From Maratus speciosus (taxonomy: Eukaryota > Arthropoda > Arachnida > Araneae > Salticidae): a DNA stretch of 64,000 nt. The notes beneath the pieces were generated by a model, which was not told the DNA's origin, did not search any database, and saw only the letters and a list, made by a program, of their open reading frames with translations. A program made the translations under genes and the position numbers. Below are positions 11,551 to 22,454 of this stretch, one piece after another (position 1 is the first letter of the stretch; every line of letters begins with the position of its first letter). The stretch spans positions 31,996,087-32,060,086 of the forward strand of contig OZ010787.1 in NCBI GenBank assembly GCA_963932465.1, given 5' to 3'.

Positions 11551-11815
11551 GCGATTTTTAATTTACGGCTGTAGTGAGTAGACGTAAGTTGATGCTGAAA
11601 AAGGAGATTAATGTTCGAAAAAGGTGGTAGCTTAGGTATGAAGAAAGACCGGGCCCTGGGGGCCAGGTCTTAACTGGAATGAAACTGGGTATAAGAAAAT
11701 AATTGAGGCGATTTAAAGTAGCTGGAAGATGCTAAAACTATGTTCAAGAAAACCGCAATAGAATAGAATAGTTTTTAAAGAAGCTGCAACAAATGGCACA
11801 AGAAGATGATTAATA

Positions 11816-12990
11816 TTCAAAATTGGTGGTAGCTGAAGTCTCCAAATTTTTTAAGTCGTTTATGTGTTTTGTCGTTCTGGAGAACTTAAGAAGTTGTTAG
11901 AAAACAAAAAGTTCGTGAATCGGACTATTTTTAAGGGAGCTATCACAGGGCGCCCGAAAGTGCCTAACTCATATTTTGGAGCAGGGCCCTAACATGAAAA
12001 CATGTTTAAATGTTTTAGAACTTAGCGTTTTAGATCTGCAATTAGTCAAAATTAATCATAGGGTATGAAATAATCATTAGAATAATATTTTAAAGAAAAG
12101 CGCAAAAATGGGGTAAATGCTTAAAAGGGGGCCTGAGAGCCCCCCCAAAAATATAAGGATGTTGGTCTAGAGGGAAGAGTCCAAGACTCAATTTTAAAAT
12201 TACGCAATGAGAAGGTGAGAAAATTAGGGTTTAAAAATGCATAGCACACAAAAAGTCTAACGGGCCACGGATCGGGCCCTACAGGACCCTAAGGTGCCCC
12301 AGGATTTTAACTGGGAAATAGAAACTGGAGAATAACTAAATGGAAAAATGGTTCCAAAAATGAAGATCGGATTAAGAGAGACAATTTATTAACAATTTAT
12401 GGTGCAAAAGCTTCAAGGGGCCTTGTACCGGGCACCAAGGGGAGAGGGACTTAAGGGGCATGTAGTTTGGTATAAATACACCTTTTAGTAGTTTTCAATG
12501 TAATATGGGGACGCTAGAACTATTGTAAAGGAAATTGAAAGGAATTCGGATCATTTTTAAAGAAGATCCACCAAGAGCCCAAAGAAGACGATTTATATTC
12601 AAAAGTGGCGGTAGTTGAAGTCTGAAATATTGTTTTGTCGTTCATGTAATAGCTGGTGAGCCTAAGATGTTGTTAGAAAAAAAAAGCTAGTGAATCGGAC
12701 TATTTTTAAGGAATCATTAGAATATAATTTAAAAGAAATGTGCAAAAAATTGGGGAAAGGCTTATAAAAGGGCCCTAGGGCCCCAATAAAAATATGTGAG
12801 CGTTAGTCTAAGGAGAAGAATTCAGACTCAACTTTAAAATTACGCACTGCGAAGGTGAGAAAAATAGGGTGTGAAAAATGCATTGCACACAAAAATATTA
12901 ATGGGCCCTGGAAAGGGCCTTACGGGACCCTAGACGGTCCAATGGTCTTAACAGGAATGGAGAAACGGGAGAATAACTAAATGGAGAATG
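11816..12990 (+). repeat. Large-period tandem repeat upstream of the satellite
   Basis: Two long segments repeat. The block from TTCAAAATTGGTGGTAGCTG to GTGAATCGGACTATTTTTAA at 11816-11935 returns at 12597-12708. The block from TCATTAGAATAATATTTTAA to AATGAAGATCGG at 12074-12371 returns at 12714-13010. The repeats are diverged and have insertions, so the periods are about 640-780 bp. The second block ends in a sequence related to the 152-bp unit, so the satellite probably grew out of this larger unit. Confidence 0.7.
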
Positions 12991-15045
12991 TATCCAAAAA
13001 TGAAGATCGGATGAAAGGGAAGCAATTTATTAAAAATTTAGTGCACTAAAACTTCAAGGGGCCCTGTACCGGCCCCTCGCAAGGGTACCATGGTCTTAAC
13101 TGAAATGTAGAAATGGAGTAGAAACTGAAAGGAGAATTCACCCCAAAAACGGAGAAGAACGGATAGAAAAGAAGCATGTTATTAACAATTTAGTGAACTA
13201 AAATTTCCAGGGGACATGTACTGGGCTCCTTGCAAGGAAGCCAGGGTCTTAACTGAAATGTAGAAATGAGGCAGAAACTGAAAGGATGATTCACCCCAAA
13301 AAAGAAGAAGATCGCATTGAAACGAAGCATGTTATTAACAATTTAGTGCACTAAAACTTCAAGAGGCTCTGTACCGGGCCCCTTGCAAGGGTTCTGAGGT
13401 CTTAACTGAAATGTAGAAATGGGGTAGAACTGAAAGGAGAATTCACCCCAACATCGAAGAAGATAGCACAGAAAAGAGGCATGTTGTTAACAATTTAGTG
13501 CACTAAAACTTCAAGGGGCCCTGTACCGGGCCCTTGCATGGGTGCCAGGGTCTTAACTGAATTATAGAAATGCGGTAGAAAATGAAAGGAGAATTCACCC
13601 CGAAAACGAAGAAGATAGGATAGAAAATAGGCATGTTATTAACAATTTAGTGCACTGAAACTTCAAGGGGACCTGTAACGGGTCCCCTGCAAGGGTGCCA
13701 GGGCCTTAACTGAAATGTATAAATGGAGCAGAAACTGAAAGGAGGCTTCACCCCTAAAACGAACAAGACCGGATAGAAAAGAGGCATGTTATTAATAATT
13801 TAGTGCACTAAAACTTCAAAGGGCCCTCTGCTAGTCCTCTTGACAGGATTCCAGGGTCTTAACTGAAAATGAAGAAATGGGGTAGAGACTGAAAGGAGAA
13901 TTCACCCCGAAAATGAAGGAAATCGGATAGAAAAGAGGCATGTTATTAATAAATTAGTGCACTAAAACTTCAAGGGACCCTGTATTTGGACGATTGACAG
14001 GGATCCAGGGTCTTAACTGAAAATGTAGAAATGCGACAGAAACTGAAAGAAGAATTCACCCCAAAAACGACGAAGATCGGATAGAAAAGAGGCATGTTAT
14101 TAACAATTTAGTGCACTAAAACTTCAAGGGGCCCTCTACTGGGCCACTTCAAGGGTTCCAGGATCTTAACTGAAATGTAGAAATGGGGCAGAAACTGAAA
14201 AAGAATTCACCCCAAAATCGAAGAAGACCGGATAGAAAAGAGGCATGTTATTAAAATTTAGTGCACTAAATCTTCAAGGAGCCCTGTACCGGGCGCCTTG
14301 CAAGGGTGCCAGGGTGTTAACTGATATGTAGAAATGGTGTAGAAACTGAAAAGAGAAATCCCCCGAAAACTTAGAAGATCGTATAGAAAAGAGGCAAGTT
14401 ATTAACAATTTAGTGCTCTAAAACTTCAAGGGGCCCTGTTCTGGGCCCCTTGACAATGTTTCAGGGTCTTAACTGAAAATGTAGAAATGGGGCAGAAACT
14501 GAAAGTAGAATTAACGCCAAAAACGACGAAGATCAGATAGAAAAGAGGCATGTTATTAACAATTTAGTGCACTAAAACTTCAAGGGGCCCTGTACTGTCC
14601 CCTTGACTATTCTAGGGTCTTAACTAAAAATGTAGAAATGGGGCAGAAACTAAAAAGTGAATTCACCCCAAAAACGACGAAGATCGGATAGAAAAGAATC
14701 ATGTTATTAACAATTTAGTGCACTAAAACTTCAAGGGGCCCTGTACTGCCCCCTTGACAGGGTTCCAGGGTCTTAACTAAAAATGTAGAAATGGGGCAAA
14801 AACTGAAAGGGGAATTCACCCCAAAATGACGAAGATCGGATAGAAAAGAGTCATGTTATTAACAATTTAGTGCACTAAAACTTCAAGGGCCCCTTGTACC
14901 GGGCACCTTGCAAGGGTGCCAGAGTCTTAACTGAAATGTAGAAATGGGACAGAAACTGAAAGGAGAATTCACCCCTAAAACGTGGAACATCGGTTCGAAA
15001 AGAGTCGTGTTATTAACAATTTAGTGCATAAAAACTTAAAGGGGC
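12990..15045 (+). repeat. 152-bp satellite array, about 14 units
   Basis: The phrase AACAATTTAGTGCACTAAAA, followed by CTTCAAGGGGCCCTGTACC, recurs at about 13030, 13185, 13340, 13490, 13640, 13795, 13950, 14105, 14255, 14410, 14560, 14715, 14865 and 15018. That is a period near 152 bp. Each unit also carries GTCTTAACTGAAATGTAGAA and GAAGATCGGATAGAAAAGAG. The units are GC-richer than the window and diverged by substitutions and small indels, so the array is not freshly amplified. No frame persists through it. Confidence 0.9.
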
Positions 15046-15219
15046 CCAGGGGCACCGGCCCTTAAAAAAATAAAAATTTGAGCCTCAGGTGTATTAGGAC
15101 CTATCTTGGACTAATCACTCCTGAGTTTTCAGACTTCTACGTGCGGTAAATTTCGCTAGCGATCGCCGACAGGCACACACACACACACACAGAGCGATTT
15201 ATTCTTTTATAGTATAGAT

Positions 15220-15602
15220 ATTGTACCTCATTAAACGGTGAACTTTTGTTAAAATAATTTGGAACTGTTGGTAAGTAAGTGTCTCATTATCTATGGTTGA
15301 TGCACGAACTCTCTTTGTTGTTTGCGATAAGAGGAAAATTTATTTTGCAATAATCAGTTAGCTTTGATAATATGATGTAATTTTTTCCATGATTTTACGG
15401 ATATGTTAAAACAGTTGGAAATTTTTTAGTAAACATCTTAAGCAACTCATATAAACCATTTAAATGTTCCGTATGCAAATCAAGCACTAATAAAAAAAAA
15501 TTAAATCCCTTTTAAGCACCACTATTAAGTGAATTCTATATTTGTCTGTTCGTTAATTATCAAAATAAACTTTCAATTTTCTTTAACTAGTTCATCTTTT
15601 TG
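15220..15602. other. AT-rich DNA without a recognisable feature
   Basis: Nothing is recognisable between the end of composite repeat 1 and the next TTAA element. Confidence 0.5.
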
Positions 15603-16313
15603 TTAAGGAGGTCCGGGACACAATTTCAAAAAAAAATTATTTATTGAGTTAAAGTTTTGAATTTTTTGTGATGATTAATCATATGATTTGTAAACAAAAT
15701 CACATTATAAAACTTCTCATAATTAAAAAAAAAAAATTAAATTTAAATTTTGTTAAAAAAGTGGGGTAGTTTATAATCGTTATAACTCTAAATATTATTT
15801 GTATAATTTATTTTTTTTTCATTTAAATAAACAGAAATATATAAGTTTCAATTTAGATTCAGCGTTTTAAAAAATATTAATTAAAAAAAAATATTTAAAG
15901 TAAAATTAGAAAAAAAAAATGATGTAACTTAAAAAAAGTCATATTTTCAAAAGTTATTATTATTTTTAATTTGTTGAATCTAAATTAAAGTAAAGCTATT
16001 GGAAAAGATATGTTCCAAGTTTCAACCATTTATCTGTAACAGTTCTTGATTTATAACAATTTAAATTATTGTTATGGTGAAAAAAACCGTTATGAAGGAA
16101 AACGCAATTTCACAAAAAGGCGTTTCCATGACAACCATAGATTGAAAGGTAGATTTTGAAAACAAACCGAAACGAAAAAATTAATATTTCATGTTCTAAT
16201 TAAGACAGAAACAGGATTTAAACATCATTCTAAGCAGAAACCAGCAGAGAAATTTTAATCCAATAAATTCTTTTTTGAAAATTTGAAGATTTTTGTGTCC
16301 CGGACCCCCTTAA
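15603..16313. mobile_element. TTAA element W, GGTCCGGGACACAA ends, 711 bp
   Basis: TTAA flanks both sides (15603-15606, 16310-16313). The ends are GGAGGTCCGGGACACAA and, inverted from the right, GGGGGTCCGGGACACAA. The body is extremely A/T-rich with long inverted similarities. Unlike the other TTAA families here it has no palindrome near 24 bp from the TTAA, so it may belong to another superfamily. The right TTAA is shared with the next element. Confidence 0.7.
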
Positions 16314-16520
16314 AACCCCCTTGAGGGGCAAGCATTTACGTTTGTGAAATGCTGAATTCCCACCGGAATCTCTGAAAAATTCTATTTCAAAATAAGTAAA
16401 AGCAATTTTACAGCTTTATTCCACCAAAGTTAGAAAAGTAAGATTTAATAAAATTTTTCTGGTGTAAAACTTCATTAACCGTAGGTATATAATATATACC
16501 GGTGCCCCTTTGGGGGTTAA
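16310..16520 (-). mobile_element. Family J' TTAA MITE
   Basis: The copy runs from the shared TTAA at 16310 (left end AACCCCCTTGAGGGGC) to TTAA at 16517-16520. The palindrome GGTATATAATATATACC lies on the right side, its centre 24.5 bp from the right TTAA. Inward cores are CCCACCGGAATCTCTG (left) and TTTTTCTGGTGTAAAAC (right). The termini resemble family J at 22455-22867, but the palindrome is different. Confidence 0.75.
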
Positions 16521-17059
16521 ATCTTTAACTGCAGTTTTTATTTATAGGAAAGCCTTGAAATTAATCTGAAATCCTACGAAAGTTTTCCTTTAAAAGTGTT
16601 AACTATTTTTAAAATGTAAATCCAGGACAGCCAACTACTTTCATTATCCTGGTTTATTTTATATTTTAAAGAACAAGTATATTTCAATATATATTTTTTA
16701 AATAACAAGAGAAAAAATAAATGGGAAGACGTGAATCTCATAAGATATTCTTAACTGATCCCTCGATTTCATTTACTCTCATTAGAAAACCTCATTTCGA
16801 AACACGTACGATTCAAGTTTACTTTAAATTCTTGAAAGGGTCTTTATTTCTTATAAATATCTGCTTAAATGAGTATATTTTTCGTCATCTTGGCTAAAAA
16901 ACGAGCCCTGTTAAATTTTGAATAAATATTTCATGTTCAGATACCAGTATTTATATATTCCACACATTTTATAGCTACTTAACAAATACTATTGTTAAAG
17001 AAATACCATCGCACTGAAACAAATAAAAAATGCAACAAAAGAAAGAAATATCGTAAATT
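16521..17059. other. AT-rich DNA without a recognisable feature
   Basis: Nothing beyond A/T-rich sequence is recognisable here. Confidence 0.5.
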
Positions 17060-17714
17060 TTAACACTAGAACCGCCAGTAGCGCTGCCATTGAAATACTC
17101 AAGGCCTGAGGACACAAGTTGTGACGTCATCACTAATAGACCGACTTCTCAATACTGTTGGAATTCACACCGGGAAATTTTGAATAGCAATTTCATTTGA
17201 TTTTATTTGTGGAATATCTATCATCTGATAAAACAATAGTAACTATTTAAACTTACTTGTGAGAATTTGAAATCCCCTAATAAAAAATCAGCCAGGTGCA
17301 GCATTCCGCATCTGGCTGAATTTTTATTTAGTGTTTCCGAATTCTCACCAGTAAGTTTAAGTAGTTACTATTGTTTTATAAGATGATAGACATTCAACAA
17401 ATAAAATAAAAGGAAATTGGTATTCAAAAATATCCGGTGTGAATTCCATCATTAGAGAGAGGTCGGTCGATTAGTGATGAGTCACAACTTGCGTCCTCGG
17501 GCCTTGAGTATTTCGATGGCAAAGCCAGTAGGGATTATTTGGACCCCTGTCAAATTGATAATAGTCGTTTCGAACCAGAAATGACTTCCTAAGATATTGC
17601 AAATGTAACCAGCACAAAAATAGCTTAATTAAATAAGTTAAATAGTTTTAAATAAAAATTCTGATATGAAAGACTTTTTGTAAAACTTTATTAAAATAGC
17701 GGTTCTAGTGTTAA
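17060..17714. mobile_element. Family A-related TTAA element with an insertion (A2)
   Basis: TTAA at 17060-17063 and 17711-17714. The left end CACTAGAACCGCCAGTAG and the right end GCGGTTCTAGTG match family A loosely. The right half retains ACCAGAAATGAC (17574) and the inverted core AAAATTCTGATATGA. A 442-bp foldback interrupts it at 17082-17523. The palindrome expected near one end is not readable because the foldback lies there. The right TTAA is shared with family F copy F1. Confidence 0.75.
17082..17523. mobile_element. hAT-type foldback element with 8-bp duplication
   Basis: The element is flanked by GCCAGTAG at 17074-17081 and 17524-17531, a perfect 8-bp direct repeat. Arms of about 60 bp (GAAATACTCAAGGCC, then ACAAGTTGTGAC, CATCACTAAT) are nearly perfect inverses. 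The two halves pair over almost the full length around a centre near 17300 (CAGGTGCAGCATTCCGCATC). Inside are CACACCGGGAAATTTTGAAT and CTCACCAGTAAGTTTAAG, the shared core. It sits inside element A2 and is therefore younger than it. Confidence 0.83.
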
Positions 17715-17800
17715 CTCCTTAACAATCGCGTTAAATTACGGTTTAAAAATTCAAACTGCTTAATGGCACCAGTTTTTTGAAAGAGAAATATCCACCTCAT

Positions 17801-18009
17801 TTAACACTGGAATTACCGTGAGCCGTCATTTTGATGGCTACCATATGAATATGTATCGGTTCACACCAGAAATTTAAATTATGACTTAAGTTTAAAAGAT
17901 ACAAAGTAGGAAAACGTTAACTATTAAAGTTAAACAGTTTTAAATCAAAATTCTGGTCTGAAATAGTTTTATAAAACTTGACTCAAATTTCTGGTAGTTC
18001 TAGTGTTAA
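17801..18009 (+). mobile_element. Family A' TTAA MITE
   Basis: TTAA at 17801-17804 and 18006-18009. The ends are CACTGGAATTACCGTG and, inverted from the right, CACTAGAACTACCAG. The imperfect palindrome AGCCGTCATTTTGATGGCT is centred about 25.5 bp from the left TTAA. It is unlike the palindrome of family A although the termini are similar. Cores ACCAGAAATTTAAA and AAAATTCTGGTCTG face inward. It is inserted in F1. Confidence 0.82.
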
Positions 18010-18044
18010 TAACAGGTAAAATGATACCATTCTAAAGCCAATTA

Positions 18045-18279
18045 AATACATGCCAACATTCAACTAAACTTCCGTAAAATGTGAGTTAAATTGACCCAGG
18101 TTATACGCGTTACTAACCAGAAAATTTATTTCGTGTATTATTGTAAATTTAAAATCACGTTTCTCTATGAAATCTATTTTATTTTATTTCTTCAGTAAAT
18201 TTCTGGTTCGAAACGTGTTTAACCTGGGCCAATTTAGCTCACATTTTACGGATGTTTAAGGGAAAGTTAGCAAGTATGC
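18045..18279. mobile_element. Family G inverted-repeat MITE (copy G1)
   Basis: The flanks share AATTA (18040-18044 and 18280-18284). The arms carry CTAAACTTCCGTAAAATGTG and AGTTAAATTGACCCAGG, mirrored at the right end. Inside, AACCAGAAAATTTATTTCG and AGTAAATTTCTGGTTCG are the shared core. Inserted in F1; a second copy is at 23472-23720, inserted in another F element. Confidence 0.75.
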
Positions 18280-18529
18280 AATTACAATATTTTAAAAAAC
18301 TAGTGGGAATCATAAAATCTGAATAAAAGACACAGCCCGTGAATATCACGGGAGCGAGTATTAAGGGGTTAAGTAATTTTACAAAGGTGGGATAACATTT
18401 TTTTTTTCATCTGCTATGAACACGATCCAACTGTGCATACTTATACAGGGTATCATTTCTCAACGGTGTCCAATGGCTAATTTCTATACCGGTAGTAATA
18501 GACTTATAGTTCCATTTACAAAAAACGTT

Positions 18530-18728
18530 TTAACCCGTTAGTGACCATAGATGCATATATGCACACACAAAAAGTGCTTAAAACTCTTGGGTTTGATACT
18601 AGTAAAAAAGAAAAGTAAAATTGATTTTAATAAATTACGACATTTTCGCGGTTTAAGTCAAATAATTAACAAAAACTGATTCTAAAAAAATAAAATTCGT
18701 GCAATAATGGCGGTCCTGAACGTGTTAA
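18530..18728 (+). mobile_element. Family H TTAA MITE
   Basis: TTAA at 18530-18533 and 18725-18728; the ends are CCCGTTAGTGACCA and, inverted, CACGTTCAGGACCG. The palindrome TGCATATATGCA is centred 24 bp from the left TTAA. The right TTAA is shared with the following family C element. Only one copy is seen. Confidence 0.7.
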
Positions 18729-19250
18729 GCCTTTAGTGCGCACCTTTACATATATGCAAACAGCACTGTTTTGAATTTAACAGATTTGTTTTATTCGCAT
18801 ATACCTAATTCAAGCCAGAAAATTTAAATTGCAATATTTGCTTTAATTAAAAAGCACACATTCCGTATTTAAATAAAGCGATATTAACCATTGAAACTTT
18901 CTGGTGTGAAGTAAAATTCTCTGAACTACGTAATTTCTAGACCGTATTCTATTATGGGAATTAAAAGGTTAAAGTTTAAGTTTTATAACATAAATAATTA
19001 TATGAAATAAGGTATTTAGAGACATACATATTAAAGTATTTACTAATTTGCATTATTTTAGCGCAAATCAGCCACCCGACAGTAGTTTTTACTTGTATTG
19101 CAGATGTGCAATAGAAGAAAAGATTGACGGATTATATGAAAAATCTATCTCTGATTTTTTTTTCTTTATTTTCCTGTGTAATAAACCTTTCAGAGAATCA
19201 TATATAATTTTTTCAAAACAAAATAAAATATCGCGCTGGGGTGGGTTTAA
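18725..19250 (+). mobile_element. Family C TTAA element (copy C1)
   Basis: The left end is TTAAGCCTTTAGTGCGCACC followed by the damaged palindrome TTTACATATATGCAAA. The body matches other C copies (CCAGAAAATTTAAATTGC, then AACTTTCTGGTGTGAAG, then CAGATGTGCAATAGAAG). The right end is degraded after AAATATCGCGC near 19240. Full copies are about 515-530 bp. The 19048-19254 frame is a chance frame in the body. Confidence 0.8.
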
Positions 19251-19584
19251 ATAAGGTAAAAAATTATTTTAAATGCCATTTGGGTCAATAAAAACATTTC
19301 TTAAAAAGTTACGAAATTTAAATTTTTATACTGTCCCACGGTAAAAAATTATATTTACGCTAGCATGTAAGACAAAAAAAAAAGTACCATATATCTAACA
19401 AGAAAAAAAAAAACGAGTTATAAAACTTTGAATTGCATGACTCATACCAATTTTCTGAATTAGAACACATATGAGTTGGACCATGTTTCGAGGGATTATA
19501 CACAAAGTGCTTAAAGTATTAGAAGGATTTATTTCGCGTGTACATTTCTGCGTTGCAGCCAAAGGGAGTCACTTCCAGCAAGTT
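19251..19584. other. AT-rich DNA without a recognisable feature
   Basis: Nothing beyond A/T-rich sequence with short A runs is recognisable here. Confidence 0.5.
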
Positions 19585-20085
19585 TTAACCCTTTAGTGCT
19601 CTTTAGTGCTCAGCTTTTCATATATGCAAACAACACTGTTTTGAATTTAATAGATTTTTTATTTTCGCATATACCTAACTCACACCAGAAAATTAAAATA
19701 GCAATATGTGCTTTAATTAAAAAAAAAATATACATTCCGTATTTAAATAAAGCGAAATTGACCATTGAAACTTTCTGGTGTAAAGTCGGATTCTCTGAAC
19801 AACGTAATTTCTAGAAAGTAATCTGTTACGGGAATTAAAGGGCTAAAGACTAAGTTTTAGAGAATAAACAATTATATAAAAGAAGGTATTTGGAGACATA
19901 CTTATTTAAGCGTAAAACAGCCACACGACAGTAGTTTTTATTTGCATTGCAGATGTGCAATAGAAGAAAAGATGGAGTATTATATGAAAAATGTATCTCT
20001 GATTTTTTTCATTATTTTTCCTGTGTAAAAATCCATTCAGAGTATCATATATAAATTTTTCGGAGCAAAATAAAAAATCGCGCAT

Positions 20086-20293
20086 TTAACCCTAGAACTA
20101 CCGGAAATTTTACTCAAGTTTTATAAAAACATTCTACACCAGAATTTTTACTTAAAACTATTTAATTTGTTTATTTAACGTATTATTGTCTGATTTATAC
20201 ATTTAGTTTGTTTTGAAGAAATTTCTTGTTTGAATAAATATTTTGAATGTACATGTCGGGTCCAATGGACCCGTCTGGTAGACGGAAGGTTAA
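20086..20293 (-). mobile_element. Family B TTAA MITE (copy B1)
   Basis: TTAA at both ends; the left terminus is CCCTAGAACTACCGG, very close to the piggyBac terminus CCCTAGAAAGATA. The right side carries the palindrome GGGTCCAATGGACCC centred 24.5 bp from the right TTAA. Cores CACCAGAATTTTTACTTAAA and AAATTTCTTGTTTG face inward. It is inserted in the right end of C2 and abuts a family A element through one shared TTAA. Confidence 0.87.
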
Positions 20294-20497
20294 CAGTAGA
20301 ACGGCCGGAAAATTTATCCAAGCCTAACAAAAATATTTCACACCAGAATTTGTATTTAGAATTATTTAATTGATTTATTTAACGTTGTTCTGCGTGGTTT
20401 AAATGTAACTTAATTTATGAGAAAATTTCTGGCTCCAATTGGCATTTAATCATTAGGTCGGAGTCGAATCGCCTCCTTCCGGGAGTTCTAGTGTTAA
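20290..20497 (-). mobile_element. Family A TTAA MITE (copy A3)
   Basis: The left end is CAGTAGAACGGCCGG and the right end is GGGAGTTCTAGTG before TTAA at 20494. The right palindrome reads GGAGTCGAATCGCCTCC, slightly decayed but in the usual place. The left TTAA is shared with B1. Confidence 0.84.
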
Positions 20498-20504
20498 GGG
20501 TCAA

Positions 20505-20796
20505 GATAAATTTAATTTTTATTAAGTTCTAGATTAGACAATCTAATAGAACTTTTAAAATATGTATCATTTTGTAAAAATTGCGACTGTTGCTTTTTAT
20601 CATTTCATTTAACAAAAATTCTGTACAGGTTGTATATTTTTCTTTAATATGTTCGAATGAAAATAGATTTCAAATTTATGCAGTAATGTTAATTTTACTC
20701 TCAACTATTATTTCTTATATCTGACAATTATTTATTTATATTTCTAGTAAATTTGTGATGAACCTGCATTTCGCAGCAAAAATAGATGTTTCAACT
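20505..20796. other. AT-rich DNA without a recognisable feature
   Basis: Nothing is recognisable between two TTAA element groups. Confidence 0.5.
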
Positions 20797-21311
20797 TTAA
20801 CCCTTAAATGCGCGATTTTTTATTTTGCTTCAAAAAAATTATATATGATTCTCTGAAAGGTTTATTACACAGGAAAAATATCAGAGATACATTTTTTTAT
20901 TTAATACGTAAATCTTTTCGTCTGTCGCACATCTGCAATGCAAGTAAAAACTACTGTCGTGTGGCTGTTTTACGCAAGAATATTGCAAATTAGTAAATAT
21001 TTTGATAAGTATGTCTCCAAATACCTTATTTCATATTATTATTTATTTTATAAAATTTAACATTTAACACTTTATTTTCCATGATGGAATACGTTCTGGA
21101 AATTACGTAGGTCAGATAATCTGACTTAACACCAGAAAGTTTCAATGGTTAATTACGCTTTATTTAAATACAGAATGTCTGTTATTAATTAAAGCAGACA
21201 TTGCTATTTTAATTTTCTGTTGTGAATGAGAAATATGCGAATAAAAAAAAATCTATTAAATTTAAAACACTGTTGTTTGCATATATGCAAAGCTCCGCAC
21301 TAAAGAGTTAA
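20797..21311 (-). mobile_element. Family C TTAA element (copy C3)
   Basis: The left end reads CCCTTAAATGCGCGATT; the right side carries TTTGCATATATGCAAA centred about 24 bp from the TTAA at 21308. Cores ACACCAGAAAGTTTCAATGG and TTAATTTTCTGTTGTGAATG face inward. The 20808-20993 frame lies within this non-coding body. The right TTAA is shared with B2. Confidence 0.85.
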
Positions 21312-21515
21312 CCCTAGAACTACCGGAAATTTTACTCAAGTTTTATAAAAACATTCTACACCAGAATTTTTACTTAAAACTATTTAATTTGTTTATTTAA
21401 CTTATTATTATCTGATTTATACATTTAGTTTGTTTTGAAGAAATTTCTGGTTTGAATAAATATTTTGAATGTACATGTCGGGTCCATTGGACCCTTCTGG
21501 TAGACAGAGGGTTAA
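21308..21515 (-). mobile_element. Family B TTAA MITE (copy B2)
   Basis: Ends CCCTAGAACTACCGG and GGTAGACAGAGGG. The palindrome reads GGGTCCATTGGACCC and is centred 24.5 bp from the right TTAA (21512-21515). Very similar to B1, B3, B5 and B6, which suggests recent spread of this family. Confidence 0.87.
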
Positions 21516-21708
21516 AGAGCTATTACTTGGTCAGTTTTAATCGTACCAAATAGTGACTTTTTTACCTTACTCCTTCGAGAAATAGGATATCTTTACTAAA
21601 TATAACTTTTATGACCGAGGAACCGTATAAAAATTTAAAATTTGTAATTTTTTAAGATGTGTTTTTATTGATCCAAAACTCTTTTAAAATACTTCTTTAA
21701 CTCATTTA

Positions 21709-21875
21709 CAGGGCTCGCAGCGTTCCTAAATTTTTCTGCACTTCCTACCACTATTTTAAATAAAAAGTCTTTGTGGTAGGTTGATTTAATATCTGTAATA
21801 GAAGTTTATAATAAAATTTATCGTATTAAAATAGTGGTAGTAATGAGAGAAATTTTTAGGAACGTTGCGAATCCT
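21709..21875. mobile_element. Family Q-like 167-bp MITE (Q2)
   Basis: The ends read CAGGGCTCGCAGCGTTCCTA and, inverted, CAGGATTCGCAACGTTCCTA. CATTTA is present on both flanks. The core TACCACTATTTTAAATA starts at 21746, with an inverted copy TATTAAAATAGTGGTAGTA near 21824. The termini differ from Q1 although length and plan are the same. Confidence 0.8.
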
Positions 21876-22195
21876 GCATTTAAAACATTTTTGTAATTGG
21901 AACTATATGTATATGCCTAACAGTTTAGGAATTAGACATTCGACGGCATTGAGACTGGTCACCCTGTATAAAAAAGTACAAAAAATAAATAATTAAAACT
22001 AATTATGTGCGAAGAGTGAAACTTTCAGTTATCATAAAAAGTACTAAATTAACCATTGTGCACATTATACAGCTAAAGATTAACGATCGATTTTACATAC
22101 TGTAGTATATATGTTAATTTTAATAAGTCGTCTTTATGGTTTAAATCTGTTTAGATTATTATAATTTTATTTTACGAGGGGTGTTCAAATGAAAG

Positions 22196-22454
22196 TGTTT
22201 CGAGGTGAGTATCCATGAGATGCGTAGGGACAGAAATGAGACAGATACATAGATAGGAACAACAATATTTAATGAGTGAAATGCATACAAAGTGTGTTAA
22301 AAAATCGCCCATGGCATTTAAGCAGGTGTCCCACTGCTTTAGAAGGTCACGAATTCCGTCCTCGAAGAACGATGTCGATTGATCATGGAACCAGTTCAGA
22401 ACTGCAGCCTTCACGTCCTCGTTGGAGTGAAATCGTTGACCCTATAGGCTTTTC
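22196..22454 (-). pseudogene. Mariner-type transposase C-terminal fragment
   Basis: The minus frame (22172-22414) begins MKAAVLNWFHDQSTSFFEDGIRDLL and continues QWDTCLNAMGDFLTHFV. In the mariner family this is the tail after the catalytic third aspartate, a region that ends with KWxKCIxxxGxYxE. The catalytic D,D34D region is not seen. Upstream coding is lost at the J1 insertion (22455). The 22276-22458 plus frame is its antisense shadow. Confidence 0.6.

Larger units (their letters stand above)
10144..15219 (+). mobile_element. Composite repeat 1: CCCGGCGTTGCCC tip, satellite-filled
   Basis: The left tip reads ACTAGC, then GCCCGGCGTTGCCCCGGG, then a stretch containing TATGATTTTATATG. The right tip reads CACACACACACACAGAGCG, then TTTATAGTATAGAT. 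The same tips bound 51935-57724 (ACTAGCTGACTCGCCCGGCG, and TTTTATATATATAGAT at the end). Such tips recur in arthropod genomes, but I cannot decide between a non-LTR retroelement derivative and a Helitron-like element. Inside are a foldback (10549-10840), an A42 run (11508-11549), a larger-scale repeat and a 152-bp satellite. No coding frame is present. Confidence 0.55.
17711..18372 (-). mobile_element. Family F TTAA MITE carrying two insertions (F1)
   Basis: TTAA at 17711-17714 and 18369-18372. The left end CTCCTTAACAATCGCG and the right end, inverted, CCCCTTAATACTCGCTCCC match other F copies. The near-palindrome CCCGTGATATTCACGGG lies 24-25 bp inside the right TTAA. An A'-type element (17801-18009) and a G element (18045-18279) are nested in it. 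Removing both leaves about 220 bp, the usual F length. Confidence 0.83.
19585..20504 (+). mobile_element. Family C TTAA element split by tandem insertions (C2)
   Basis: The left end at TTAA 19585 reads CCCTTTAGTGCTC, followed by a short duplication (CTTTAGTGCT) and the decayed palindrome. The right end should read GCGCATTTAAGGGTTAA. It is split at its TTAA by a family B element (20086-20293) directly followed by a family A element (20290-20497), after which TTAAGGGTCAA resumes. Removing both restores a normal C terminus of about 520 bp in total. Confidence 0.83.

Noticed and set aside
13000..15045. Possible CRISPR-like or gene-cluster periodicity
   Set aside because: The 152-bp units are contiguous diverged tandem copies without short direct repeats and unique spacers, so this is a satellite.
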